Shown one piece after another: positions 1 through 4,769 of a DNA stretch of 8,847 nucleotides; the stretch's first letter is position 1, and each line of letters begins with the position of its first letter. A program made the translations under genes and the position numbers. The notes beneath the pieces were generated by a model. That model ran no database searches. It saw nothing but the letters and a program-made list of their open reading frames with translations, and was not told where the DNA came from. Origin of the DNA: an uncultured Sphingorhabdus sp. (GTDB taxonomy: Bacteria; Pseudomonadota; Alphaproteobacteria; Sphingomonadales; Sphingomonadaceae); NCBI GenBank assembly GCA_937873665.1, contig CALMYW010000020.1:1-8847 (forward strand), given 5' to 3'.

Positions 1-159
1 GGCCCCCCCCCCGCCCCGGCCCCGGAGGGCGCGGGGCCCGGCGTGGCGACCCGCCGCACCGCCTCACAGGCCGCCATGGCGCTCGAGAAGGCCGATCTGG
101 CGACCGTGCGCCCCGGAGATCACTCCCTGGCCCCTAAAGCGGCTCACAGGGCTTCCTGA
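1..159 (+). CDS. Possible C-terminal tail of a rightward gene entering from the left edge (uncertain)
   Basis: Frame 1 is open from the first base to a TGA at 157-159, giving about 52 residues: a proline/alanine/glycine-rich start, then a stretch including MALEKADLATVRPGDHSLAP and a basic end. I recognise no family. The first 50 bases are almost entirely G and C, and in such sequence open frames arise by chance, so the open frame alone is weak evidence. If real, the gene converges on the WGR gene, with only 5 bp between the two stop codons and no terminator-like hairpin there. The alternative is non-coding plasmid sequence or a poor-quality contig edge. Confidence 0.2.
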   Translation, partial: GPPPAPAPEGAGPGVATRRTASQAAMALEKADLATVRPGDHSLAPKAAHRAS

Positions 160-164
160 GCCCC

Positions 165-443
165 CTACGGCGCCAACGAGGCCTCGTGGTAGGGCACGCC
201 AATTCGTTTGGGCGCGCTGGCCCGGCGGCACAGCAACTGGCGAGAAAAGCGTGAAGCTTGATCCTCGCAGGCAATCGAGACCGCCCTCCCCTGCCCCTTC
301 GTCCCGATCCGGCCCCAGGCGAACTCGACGATCGACGCGCCGAACAGGTCGCGGCTCAGCGCGACGGTATAGCGCCGCGCGACATTGCGCTCCGCGCAGA
401 TCGCCTCGTGCCAGATGAAGCTTCCGTGGGTCAGGCTGTCCAT
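165..443 (-). CDS. WGR-domain small protein (92 aa)
   Basis: The product is a stand-alone WGR domain of 92 residues. The signature is F41-A-W43-G44-R45-I-G-T at residues 41-48, followed by K-G-Q-G-R, after a strand-rich N-terminal part (RRYTVALSRDLFG at 23-35). WGR domains are known from eukaryotic PARPs, where they contact DNA ends, and from small bacterial proteins found on alphaproteobacterial plasmids, whose role is not established. A nucleic-acid-binding role is inference from the family. The ATG at 443 has no convincing Shine-Dalgarno; the frame upstream holds only ATT codons before a stop at 495-497, so this start is the most reasonable. It reads in the same direction as parB but lies 117 bp beyond it with a hairpin between, so it may be separately transcribed. 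Confidence 0.78.
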   Translation of the reverse strand: MDSLTHGSFIWHEAICAERNVARRYTVALSRDLFGASIVEFAWGRIGTKGQGRAVSIACEDQASRFSRQLLCRRASAPKRIGVPYHEASLAP

Positions 444-490
444 GCGCGGATGAATGCCGCAGGATGAATCTCGCGAGCCAATGGCAATTT

Positions 491-516
491 TGAATCAGTT
501 GAAGAGGACTGATTCA
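491..516. repeat. 9-bp perfect inverted repeat downstream of parB
   Basis: TGAATCAGT (491-499) is repeated in inverse as ACTGATTCA (508-516) around an 8-nt spacer. It lies 44 bp beyond the parB stop codon and 48 bp upstream of the WGR start. No T-run follows on either strand, so it is not a standard intrinsic terminator. It could stabilise the 3' end of the parAB transcript or be an operator for the WGR gene. I see no other signal in the 444-560 gap. Confidence 0.5.
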
Positions 517-560
517 CGCAGGCGATTTGCTGCAATCATCCTTCGAACTGACAACGCGAC

Positions 561-1574
561 TTACCTCCAGTACTGGTCCAACACCGCGCGAATGGCGTCT
601 TCAGCATCCTGCCGCGTTGCTCCGCCCTTGCTCAGTAGCGTGAGGCGGATACCCTTGCGATCAGCGCCCTCGATCCGGAGAACTGGCTTGCCACTCGCGC
701 TTGCGACCGTTTCTGCGTTTCCTGACTTCTTGGGGGATCCTGACCTTTTGGGGGGGGCGGCGGCTAGTGTCAGTGTCTTGATCACATCAATGACCGACAT
801 GGACTTGCCGGTTTGCTCCCGCTCTGCGGCCAGACGCTCTGCTTCGCGATAGGCGCGCTCCCTGCGATCATCGGGTTTCATGAGCGCCTTGAGAGCAATC
901 GCATTGCGAATGCCAAGTTCTTGCGGCTCAGCAAACGCCTTGGTCAACTCCTCTGGCAGCCGGGCCAAATCGAGATATCGCGTGAGCCAGCTTTCCGAGA
1001 CCTTTAGCCGCTCTGCCATCGTCTTTTGACGGCCATCATAGTAGGCTGTGAGAGCTCGCAGATAATCCCGTGCCCGTTCGAGGTCCGTAAGATCGTCCCT
1101 GGCACGGTTTTCGATATCGGCGAGCCTGAATGCCTCCTCATCGCCGATCTCACGCACGTCGACGAGGAACTTGAAGTCGGGGTAGTTATGGGACCTCAGC
1201 CAGCTAATCGACCAATGTCGCCGAGCCCCGCAGATCACCTCAAACTCATATTCCTCATTCCCGGATATGCGGCGGACGATCGCAGGTATCTCTTGCCGAC
1301 CCTGAGCCTTGATACTCTCGATAAGGTCCGAACAGCGTTCTTCGTTGAGCAAGGCGTAATTGCGATTGTGCCCGACCCACATCCGGCATCTGGCGGGGTC
1401 AACGAGCTCATGGGTGCGATTGACGATCGCTCCGGACGCAAGGTCGGCCAAGCGGTTTGAACGCCCGGTAAGCACGTTCGAGGCGATGCTAGATCGGCGC
1501 GATGGGGCGGCATCTTCGGTCAGGTCGATGCCCGCTGCCAAATCGGCTGCAAAACCGCTGTTTTTCTTACTCAT
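561..1574 (-). CDS. parB: ParB-family plasmid partition protein (337 aa)
   Basis: This is the centromere-binding protein of the plasmid segregation system; family members load onto parS, spread as CTP-dependent clamps and stimulate ParA ATPase. Visible parts in order: a disordered N-terminus (1-50) expected to contact ParA; the ParB/Srx nucleotide-binding fold (about 55-160) with CGARRH at 115-120 standing for the GERR motif and IENRARDDL at 154-162 standing for the ENxxRxDL box; a helix-turn-helix at about 182-207 (MAERLKVSESWLTRYLDLARLP); a basic linker 274-286 with a 6-residue tandem repeat (PKRSGS, PKKSGN); and a short C-terminal dimerisation domain (297-337). The length is typical. ATG 1574 is preceded by a strong AAGGGAGG Shine-Dalgarno (1580-1587) 5 nt away. 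It follows parA in the same direction after 90 bp, probably as an operon, with two candidate parS sites in the gap. The linker DNA contains two iteron copies and an 8-base C run (750-757), a possible slippage spot, though the frame is intact here. Confidence 0.93.
   Translation of the reverse strand: MSKKNSGFAADLAAGIDLTEDAAPSRRSSIASNVLTGRSNRLADLASGAIVNRTHELVDPARCRMWVGHNRNYALLNEERCSDLIESIKAQGRQEIPAIVRRISGNEEYEFEVICGARRHWSISWLRSHNYPDFKFLVDVREIGDEEAFRLADIENRARDDLTDLERARDYLRALTAYYDGRQKTMAERLKVSESWLTRYLDLARLPEELTKAFAEPQELGIRNAIALKALMKPDDRRERAYREAERLAAEREQTGKSMSVIDVIKTLTLAAAPPKRSGSPKKSGNAETVASASGKPVLRIEGADRKGIRLTLLSKGGATRQDAEDAIRAVLDQYWR
721..754 (-). repeat. Two iteron-like Rep-binding motifs embedded in parB
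   Basis: Read on the minus strand, CCCCCAAAAGGTCAGG (754-739) and CCCCCAAGAAGTCAGG (736-721) both match the origin iteron pattern CCCCC-N5-GTCAGG exactly, with starts 18 bp apart. The first is 15/16 identical to the isolated origin iteron CCCCCAAACGGTCAGG (4290-4305), and 'AT' follows in both. In the parB frame they encode the tandem peptide PKRSGS-PKKSGN in the linker before the C-terminal domain. Binding by Rep is inference; the sequence match is direct. Confidence 0.6.
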
Positions 1575-1593
1575 GCAAGCCTCCCTTCAGCAG

Positions 1594-1611
1594 AATTGCA
1601 CGCGTGCAATT
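1594..1611. promoter_or_regulatory. Candidate parS palindrome 1 (between parA and parB)
   Basis: This is an 18-bp perfect palindrome, AATTGCACGCGTGCAATT, lying 7 bp upstream of the parB Shine-Dalgarno. It is identical over these 18 bp to the palindromes at 1638-1657 and 3009-3030. Three identical long palindromes confined to the par locus are what a ParB-binding centromere or par operator looks like. The sequence differs from the chromosomal parS (TGTTTCACGTGAAACA) and from the repABC parS pattern (GTTN4GCN4AAC). ParB is the preferred ligand; the ParA HTH is the alternative. Confidence 0.72.
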
Positions 1612-1637
1612 TTCCAGCCCCTCGTGAACTTCGCGAT

Positions 1638-1657
1638 GAATTGCACGCGTGCAATTC
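1638..1657. promoter_or_regulatory. Candidate parS palindrome 2 (just after the parA stop)
   Basis: The shared 18-bp palindrome is extended by one pair to a 20-bp perfect palindrome, starting GAATTGCACG. It begins 7 bp past the parA stop codon. Its centre is 45 bp from the centre of palindrome 1, so the two form a paired site in the intercistronic gap. Confidence 0.72.
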
Positions 1658-1664
1658 TGACGAA

Positions 1665-2867
1665 TCATGCCAACGCCTCCTGGCGCAGGCGCTTCTGATG
1701 GCTCGGCCACATCGAACGAATATCGACTTCGATCTCAGAGTTCACGCCATCAAGATAGTTCAGACATCGGTTCCGCACGGCCGAACTCGTAGCAGGACCG
1801 TCAAGCTCGTAAACCGTCATCAAGCGCGCCGTTGCGTTGTCGATCTCAGCCGAGTCCTTCAGCGGCGTGCGGACCATCGCATGCCCAAAAAGCGTGCGCA
1901 TCAACTGCAGCATCTCCTTCTGCATCGATTTGTTCTCATCAACTTTTGACGCAACGAAGCGAAGAAACTTCAGCTCCGGGGCCAAGCCACGGTCTGCAAG
2001 CTGCTCAATCGTTTCATCCAACATCGACAAGAATGCCGCGGTCGAAGAGAAATCCATAACCGTTGGCGGAACCGGAACGACCAACGAATTTGCTGCGCGA
2101 AGGACCGACAATGAGATTGCGCCGAGAGCCGGAGGAGGATCCATGACGACGACGTCAAACCGATCCGAGATACTCTCAATCCCCTCCTTCAGTCGATCGA
2201 GAAGCGCCCCGTTACCCTGCGCCATCCGTGCCGCGAGTTCATATTCAGAATTGAAGAGCCGGAGGTTGGCCGGGATCAATTCCAAACCATCGAAATGGGT
2301 CTTGCGAAGCGCGTAATCGAGGGAAGATCTCTCACCCTCCCGAAGGAACGGGTAGAGGGTATCGTCTTCGGTCAGATCAAGATCGGGAACGTAGCCAAAA
2401 AGCGTGGTCGCAGATGCCTGGCTGTCGCAATCGATCAGCGCAACTCGGTATCCTTTAATGGCAAGATATTGGGCCAAGTGGACCGCCACGGTCGACTTCC
2501 CAACCCCACCTTTGAAGTTCTGAACCGCCACGACGCAGCAAGGATCGTCGGCCGTTCGATATGGCCTCGTCCCAAATACACCGCGCATGTCATTGAGCTG
2601 CGCCAGCGTATATCTCTCCCGTCTGTTGTTGTCGTTCCTCGCAGGCTCAGGAAGACGACCGTCCTTCTCTGCATCGCGGATCGCAGCAGGTGTTCTGCCT
2701 ACAAGTTCAGCTGCCTTGCCAATCGTGAAGGTCGGTTCGCGCCGATCATCCGCTCGGGCGCTGCGGGCTGAATCCCGCAGTTTTTCGAGGACGGAGGAAG
2801 TCCGACTAGCGAGCGTCGCGACCGAGACCAAACGCTCCGCTTCTTCTATTTGAAGTCCGTTAGACAC
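1665..2867 (-). CDS. parA: ParA-family partition ATPase with N-terminal HTH (400 aa)
   Basis: This is the ATPase that moves plasmid copies over the nucleoid in concert with ParB. It is a type Ia (P1/F-like) ParA: residues about 46-100 form a MerR-like helix-turn-helix (FTIGKAAELVGRTPAAIRDAE, then RYTLAQLNDMRGVFG), followed by the deviant Walker A KGGVGKST (119-126), Walker A' with DCDSQASATTLFG (146-158) and Walker B VVVMDPPP (239-246). Such N-terminal HTHs normally make ParA the repressor of its own operon. The start is GTG at 2867, chosen because AAAGGTGG (2872-2879) sits 4 nt upstream and the N-terminus reads well from there; an overlapping ATG at 2869 is in another frame and closes after 7 codons. 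The gene lies 166 bp downstream of rep, in the same direction, with its own candidate promoter and operators, and precedes parB. Confidence 0.95.
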   Translation of the reverse strand: MSNGLQIEEAERLVSVATLASRTSSVLEKLRDSARSARADDRREPTFTIGKAAELVGRTPAAIRDAEKDGRLPEPARNDNNRRERYTLAQLNDMRGVFGTRPYRTADDPCCVVAVQNFKGGVGKSTVAVHLAQYLAIKGYRVALIDCDSQASATTLFGYVPDLDLTEDDTLYPFLREGERSSLDYALRKTHFDGLELIPANLRLFNSEYELAARMAQGNGALLDRLKEGIESISDRFDVVVMDPPPALGAISLSVLRAANSLVVPVPPTVMDFSSTAAFLSMLDETIEQLADRGLAPELKFLRFVASKVDENKSMQKEMLQLMRTLFGHAMVRTPLKDSAEIDNATARLMTVYELDGPATSSAVRNRCLNYLDGVNSEIEVDIRSMWPSHQKRLRQEALA

Positions 2868-2870
2868 ATG

Positions 2871-2888
2871 CCCACCTTTCGCAATTGG
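2871..2888 (-). promoter_or_regulatory. Candidate parA operator, copy proximal to the start codon
   Basis: CCCACCTTTCGCAATTGG is an imperfect inverted copy of the element at 2931-2947: aligned to its reverse complement CCCACTTTCGAAATTGG it shows one inserted base and one mismatch. It overlaps the parA Shine-Dalgarno, so a bound repressor could block both transcription and ribosome access. It is a different sequence from the parS-like palindromes. The ParA HTH is the likely binder, by analogy with P1 ParA autoregulation. Confidence 0.5.
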
Positions 2889-2894
2889 GCACGT

Positions 2895-2922
2895 GCTACA
2901 CCGACTTGCGCTTTTTGGTCAA
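2895..2922 (-). promoter_or_regulatory. Possible parA promoter
   Basis: On the minus strand TTGACC (2922-2917) matches the -35 consensus in 5 of 6 positions. It is followed after 16 bp by TGTAGC (2900-2895), a poor -10 (3 of 6). The position, about 30 bp before the GTG and exactly between the two inverted operator-like elements, supports the call more than the -10 does. Confidence 0.33.
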
Positions 2923-2930
2923 GAACTTCG

Positions 2931-2947
2931 CCAATTTCGAAAGTGGG
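2931..2947 (+). promoter_or_regulatory. Candidate parA operator, distal copy
   Basis: CCAATTTCGAAAGTGGG is the inverted partner of 2871-2888, 42 bp away. It is itself nearly palindromic about TTTCGAAA (2936-2943), with flanking CCA and TGG and one mismatched pair, which fits a dimeric HTH protein. Together the pair brackets the candidate parA promoter. Confidence 0.48.
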
Positions 2948-2987
2948 AACATCAAAACGGGGTCAAACACCTCCCAGTTGGCTCCAA

Positions 2988-3003
2988 CCTGACTCGATGG
3001 GGG
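2988..3003 (-). repeat. Iteron copy between rep and parA (incA-like)
   Basis: The minus strand reads CCCCCATCGAGTCAGG, which fits CCCCC-N5-GTCAGG and is 15/16 identical to the origin iteron CCCCCATGGAGTCAGG at 4454-4469. It is inverted relative to the origin array, and is 5 bp from palindrome 3 and 66 bp upstream of the candidate parA -35. In plasmid P1 the copy-control incA iterons occupy the same place, between repA and par. Confidence 0.68.
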
Positions 3004-3008
3004 ATGTC

Positions 3009-3030
3009 GAAATTGCACGCGTGCAATTTC
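3009..3030. promoter_or_regulatory. Candidate parS palindrome 3 (rep-parA gap)
   Basis: The shared 18-bp core AATTGCACGCGTGCAATT is extended to a 22-bp perfect palindrome, the longest of the three (outer bases GA and TC). It begins 3 bp after the rep stop codon and lies 142 bp upstream of parA. Its position, upstream of the parA promoter and next to an iteron, could make it both centromere and regulatory site. Confidence 0.72.
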
Positions 3031-3033
3031 CAC

Positions 3034-4194
3034 TCATTGCGGTCGACCTCGACGATTAACCCAGCCCTCGCAAAACCCCTTCCACGCAGCGGCCAACTTT
3101 GCCCCACGGAGCTTTTCCAATCGATCACCCAGCTGCGCGCGAAAGCCATCGGCCATCATATCCACATCCCAACCGCCGCCATACTGCCGACCGATCGAGA
3201 GGAACTCGGACTCGTGCTCGCCATAACGCAGCGACCCCCTCGGAAAAGTGGCCTCTGCGGGCTTACTGCGTGCGACAGCCTTCCGCGGTGCCGGAATAGC
3301 CCCCTGCCCCAGGGAGATGCTTTCAACCGCCCCCTCCCGGCGCGCTTGGCGGCCAGCTGAATGTCGATCCAGTTCGTCGACTGTCTCGATAACCTCGGGT
3401 GCACCCTTTGGCTCAAACCGGAACTCGAGTTCGGTAACGGTTCTTCCCTGCCGTATCTCGCGCCACTCGACGCGGAAGTGAGCCAACTGGTCGATCTCCG
3501 ACTTGGCTTTTTCGAGGACCTTTCTGCGAAGCTGGGCGAAGTCGGTGTAGACCTCGGGGGGAATACCAAGAGCTGCTCGAAGCGCCTGCATATCACCTCG
3601 CCAAGTAGCCTGGCGGCGATGCAACCGAAGCGCTCCTAATTCATATAGCTTGAGCGCATAATTCGAGCGGAAGCCAAGCACTGCCTGCCGGTTGAGTACG
3701 GCGTAGGTCTCTGACGCCTGGATCAGCTTGCGCGCATCTGGCGTAAACTCCCACTCGATCCAGCCCGCTTCGCCGCCCTCTTCTTCCGTTTCCTCGCGTG
3801 ACCGAGAGATCAATGAGAACAGCAGCGTAGCCTTCTTCCCACGCCAGGATTTGTCATCAACCGCGAAGAGCGTTCGGTGCAATTCCTGAAGCATGTCGGT
3901 GATCCGCTCATTGCCTTTATGGCCGCGCCGAATGTCAGCTTTGCGAATTCGGTGTGGCCGATCCTCCCAAGCATCTCCGCCCGCAGTTAAGATCATCAAG
4001 GCGAGTAGCCGAGACGCCGTAAGACTGAGCGATTCACCTTTGACGAATTTGATTTCGATGATGCTGCCCGGCTTGGCGAACTCATCTCCGCCCTTCGCCT
4101 TCAGAGCCGCAGCAACACGCATGGCACGGCCAGGAGTAACTTCCTCCAAGGCCTCATCAGTAGCTTCGGCTATTTGGCCAGCTTCACTTTCCAT
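3034..4194 (-). CDS. repA: Iteron-binding replication initiator, Rep_3-like (386 aa)
   Basis: This is the plasmid initiator, expected to bind the adjacent iterons, open the origin and repress itself. It has the tandem winged-helix layout of the RepE/RepA (Rep_3) family: WH1 at about 46-150 (SIIEIKFVKGESLSLTASRLLALMIL is its opening), then the hallmark segment FRSNYALKLYELGALR (175-190) and WH2 with LRAALGIPPEVYTDFAQLRR at 205-224 and KVLEKAKSEIDQL (225-237), ending with TELEFRFEPK (254-263). Residues 265-386 are an extra C-terminal region with GGGWDVDMMADGFRAQLG (339-356), longer than the minimal two-domain initiators of about 230-300 aa. ATG 4194 lacks a clear Shine-Dalgarno, so expression may be deliberately weak; an internal ATG at residue 25 is possible, but its GGAGGAAG lies about 15 nt away, too far. 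The iteron-derived inverted repeat 44-77 bp upstream marks autoregulation. The gene name follows common usage for such plasmids. Confidence 0.93.
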   Translation of the reverse strand: MESEAGQIAEATDEALEEVTPGRAMRVAAALKAKGGDEFAKPGSIIEIKFVKGESLSLTASRLLALMILTAGGDAWEDRPHRIRKADIRRGHKGNERITDMLQELHRTLFAVDDKSWRGKKATLLFSLISRSREETEEEGGEAGWIEWEFTPDARKLIQASETYAVLNRQAVLGFRSNYALKLYELGALRLHRRQATWRGDMQALRAALGIPPEVYTDFAQLRRKVLEKAKSEIDQLAHFRVEWREIRQGRTVTELEFRFEPKGAPEVIETVDELDRHSAGRQARREGAVESISLGQGAIPAPRKAVARSKPAEATFPRGSLRYGEHESEFLSIGRQYGGGWDVDMMADGFRAQLGDRLEKLRGAKLAAAWKGFCEGWVNRRGRPQ

Positions 4195-4237
4195 GCCATA
4201 TTTCGATCAGAGCGTGATTCTCGGAGTCTGCTTGCTG

Positions 4238-4271
4238 CCTGACCTGACCTCTTTCGTCAAGTCAGGTCAGG
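4238..4271. promoter_or_regulatory. Rep operator: inverted repeat of iteron cores upstream of rep
   Basis: CCTGACCTGAC (4238-4248) and GTCAGGTCAGG (4261-4271) form an 11-bp perfect inverted repeat with a 12-bp spacer. Each arm contains two overlapping copies of the iteron core GTCAGG but lacks the CCCCC half. In iteron plasmids such as F, R6K and pSC101, Rep dimers repress rep through inverted repeats that share part of the iteron, and this fits that pattern. A TTGACG -35-like hexamer on the minus strand (4260-4255) lies in the spacer; no good -10 follows at 16-18 bp. Confidence 0.75.
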
Positions 4272-4289
4272 ATGGCTAGGCAGTGACCA

Positions 4290-4305
4290 CCCCCAAACGG
4301 TCAGG
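4290..4305 (+). repeat. Isolated iteron
   Basis: CCCCCAAACGGTCAGG fits the array consensus exactly and reads in the same direction as the array. It lies 18 bp beyond the Rep operator and 148 bp before the array. It may belong to the rep control region rather than to the initiation array. Confidence 0.75.
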
Positions 4306-4453
4306 ATAGAATGGCAGCCGTTCGAACAACAAAGCCACGAAAACCTGCGAGTCGGCGAGCCCCCGGTTGAAATCGGGATTTGGCCTTGATTTCGACCTCT
4401 TCGCGATTCAGATACTCGCTACATCAGGGTAAGGAACGCAAGCTCAGCTGATT

Positions 4454-4554
4454 CCCCCATGGAGTCAGGACAGCCCCAACCGGTCAGGTAAGTTCCCCCG
4501 ACGGGTCAGGCTGTAACCCCCACTAGGTCAGGCAAACTCCCCCGTCTGGTCAGC
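4454..4554 (+). repeat. Five-copy iteron array
   Basis: Direct repeats of CCCCC-N5-GTCAGG start at 4454 (CCCCCATGGAGTCAGG), 4473 (GCCCCAACCGGTCAGG), 4495 (CCCCCGACGGGTCAGG), 4517 (CCCCCACTAGGTCAGG) and 4539 (CCCCCGTCTGGTCAGC). The last four are spaced at exactly 22 bp, two helical turns, so bound Rep monomers would face the same side. The first is offset at 19 bp. The second and last copies each carry one change at the outermost base. The array ends directly against the AT-rich stretch, as expected if Rep melts that side. Confidence 0.92.
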
Positions 4555-4620
4555 TAATTGATCATAAGTGCTTAGATTTACTACGGTTTTATCTCCCTGA
4601 ATCTGAATTCTTAGAATCAA
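4555..4620. other. AT-rich stretch, candidate DNA-unwinding element
   Basis: Bases 4561-4620 contain 19 G or C in 60 (32%), by far the lowest stretch in the window. It begins one base after the last iteron. Small repeats (AGAATCAAGAATC at 4613-4625) lie at its far end. The position and composition are those of the melting region of iteron origins. Confidence 0.62.
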
Positions 4621-4628
4621 GAATCCTT

Positions 4629-4644
4629 CCGCTGCAAGCAGCGG
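4629..4644. repeat. Short GC hairpin beside the unwinding region
   Basis: CCGCTGC and GCAGCGG are exact inverted arms (7 bp) separated by only two A residues, in effect a 6-bp stem with a CAAG loop. It stands at the far edge of the AT-rich stretch. It could mark a single-strand initiation or primase site, or stop transcription entering the origin; no T-run follows directly, so a classical terminator is unlikely. Confidence 0.35.
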
Positions 4645-4769
4645 CGTTGATAAAATGATTTTTGAAGGGTCAGATGCCGATTCGTGCGTTCGAGATGAAG
4701 AGCCCATTCGGAAAGCACCGAACACACAATTAGCTATATGGGAGGGGAGTAGGGCTGAACTGGGCGGAT

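Larger units (their letters stand above)
4238..4620. other. Replication origin region (oriV)
   Basis: The 575 bp between rep and the Toprim gene hold no convincing gene. They contain the Rep operator, one isolated iteron, five clustered iterons and an adjoining AT-rich stretch, which are the parts of an iteron-type origin. Between 4306 and 4453 I see only a weak CCCG/CGGG dyad near 4362-4377. I found no perfect DnaA box (TTATCCACA or its complement) in the region, so DnaA dependence is undecided. Confidence 0.85.

Noticed and set aside
430..435. GTCAGG core with GGGTCAGGCTGT inside the WGR gene, also seen as core only at 1519-1524, 4796-4801 and 6103-6108
   Set aside because: These lack the CCCCC half at the fixed distance. 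About four hexamer matches are expected by chance in this length on both strands, so they are not called iterons.
2889..2896. GCACGTGC palindrome near the parA start
   Set aside because: It is only 8 bp, shares just the CACGTG centre of chromosomal parS and lacks its flanks.
3876..3884. GTGCAATTC half of the parS-like palindrome within rep
   Set aside because: It is a single 9-base half without a partner arm, so it is probably chance.
4647..4675. TTGATA with TCAGAT 17 bp downstream as a promoter for the Toprim gene
   Set aside because: The -10 matches only 3 of 6 positions and similar pairs are easy to find in this AT-richer stretch; kept only as a possibility.
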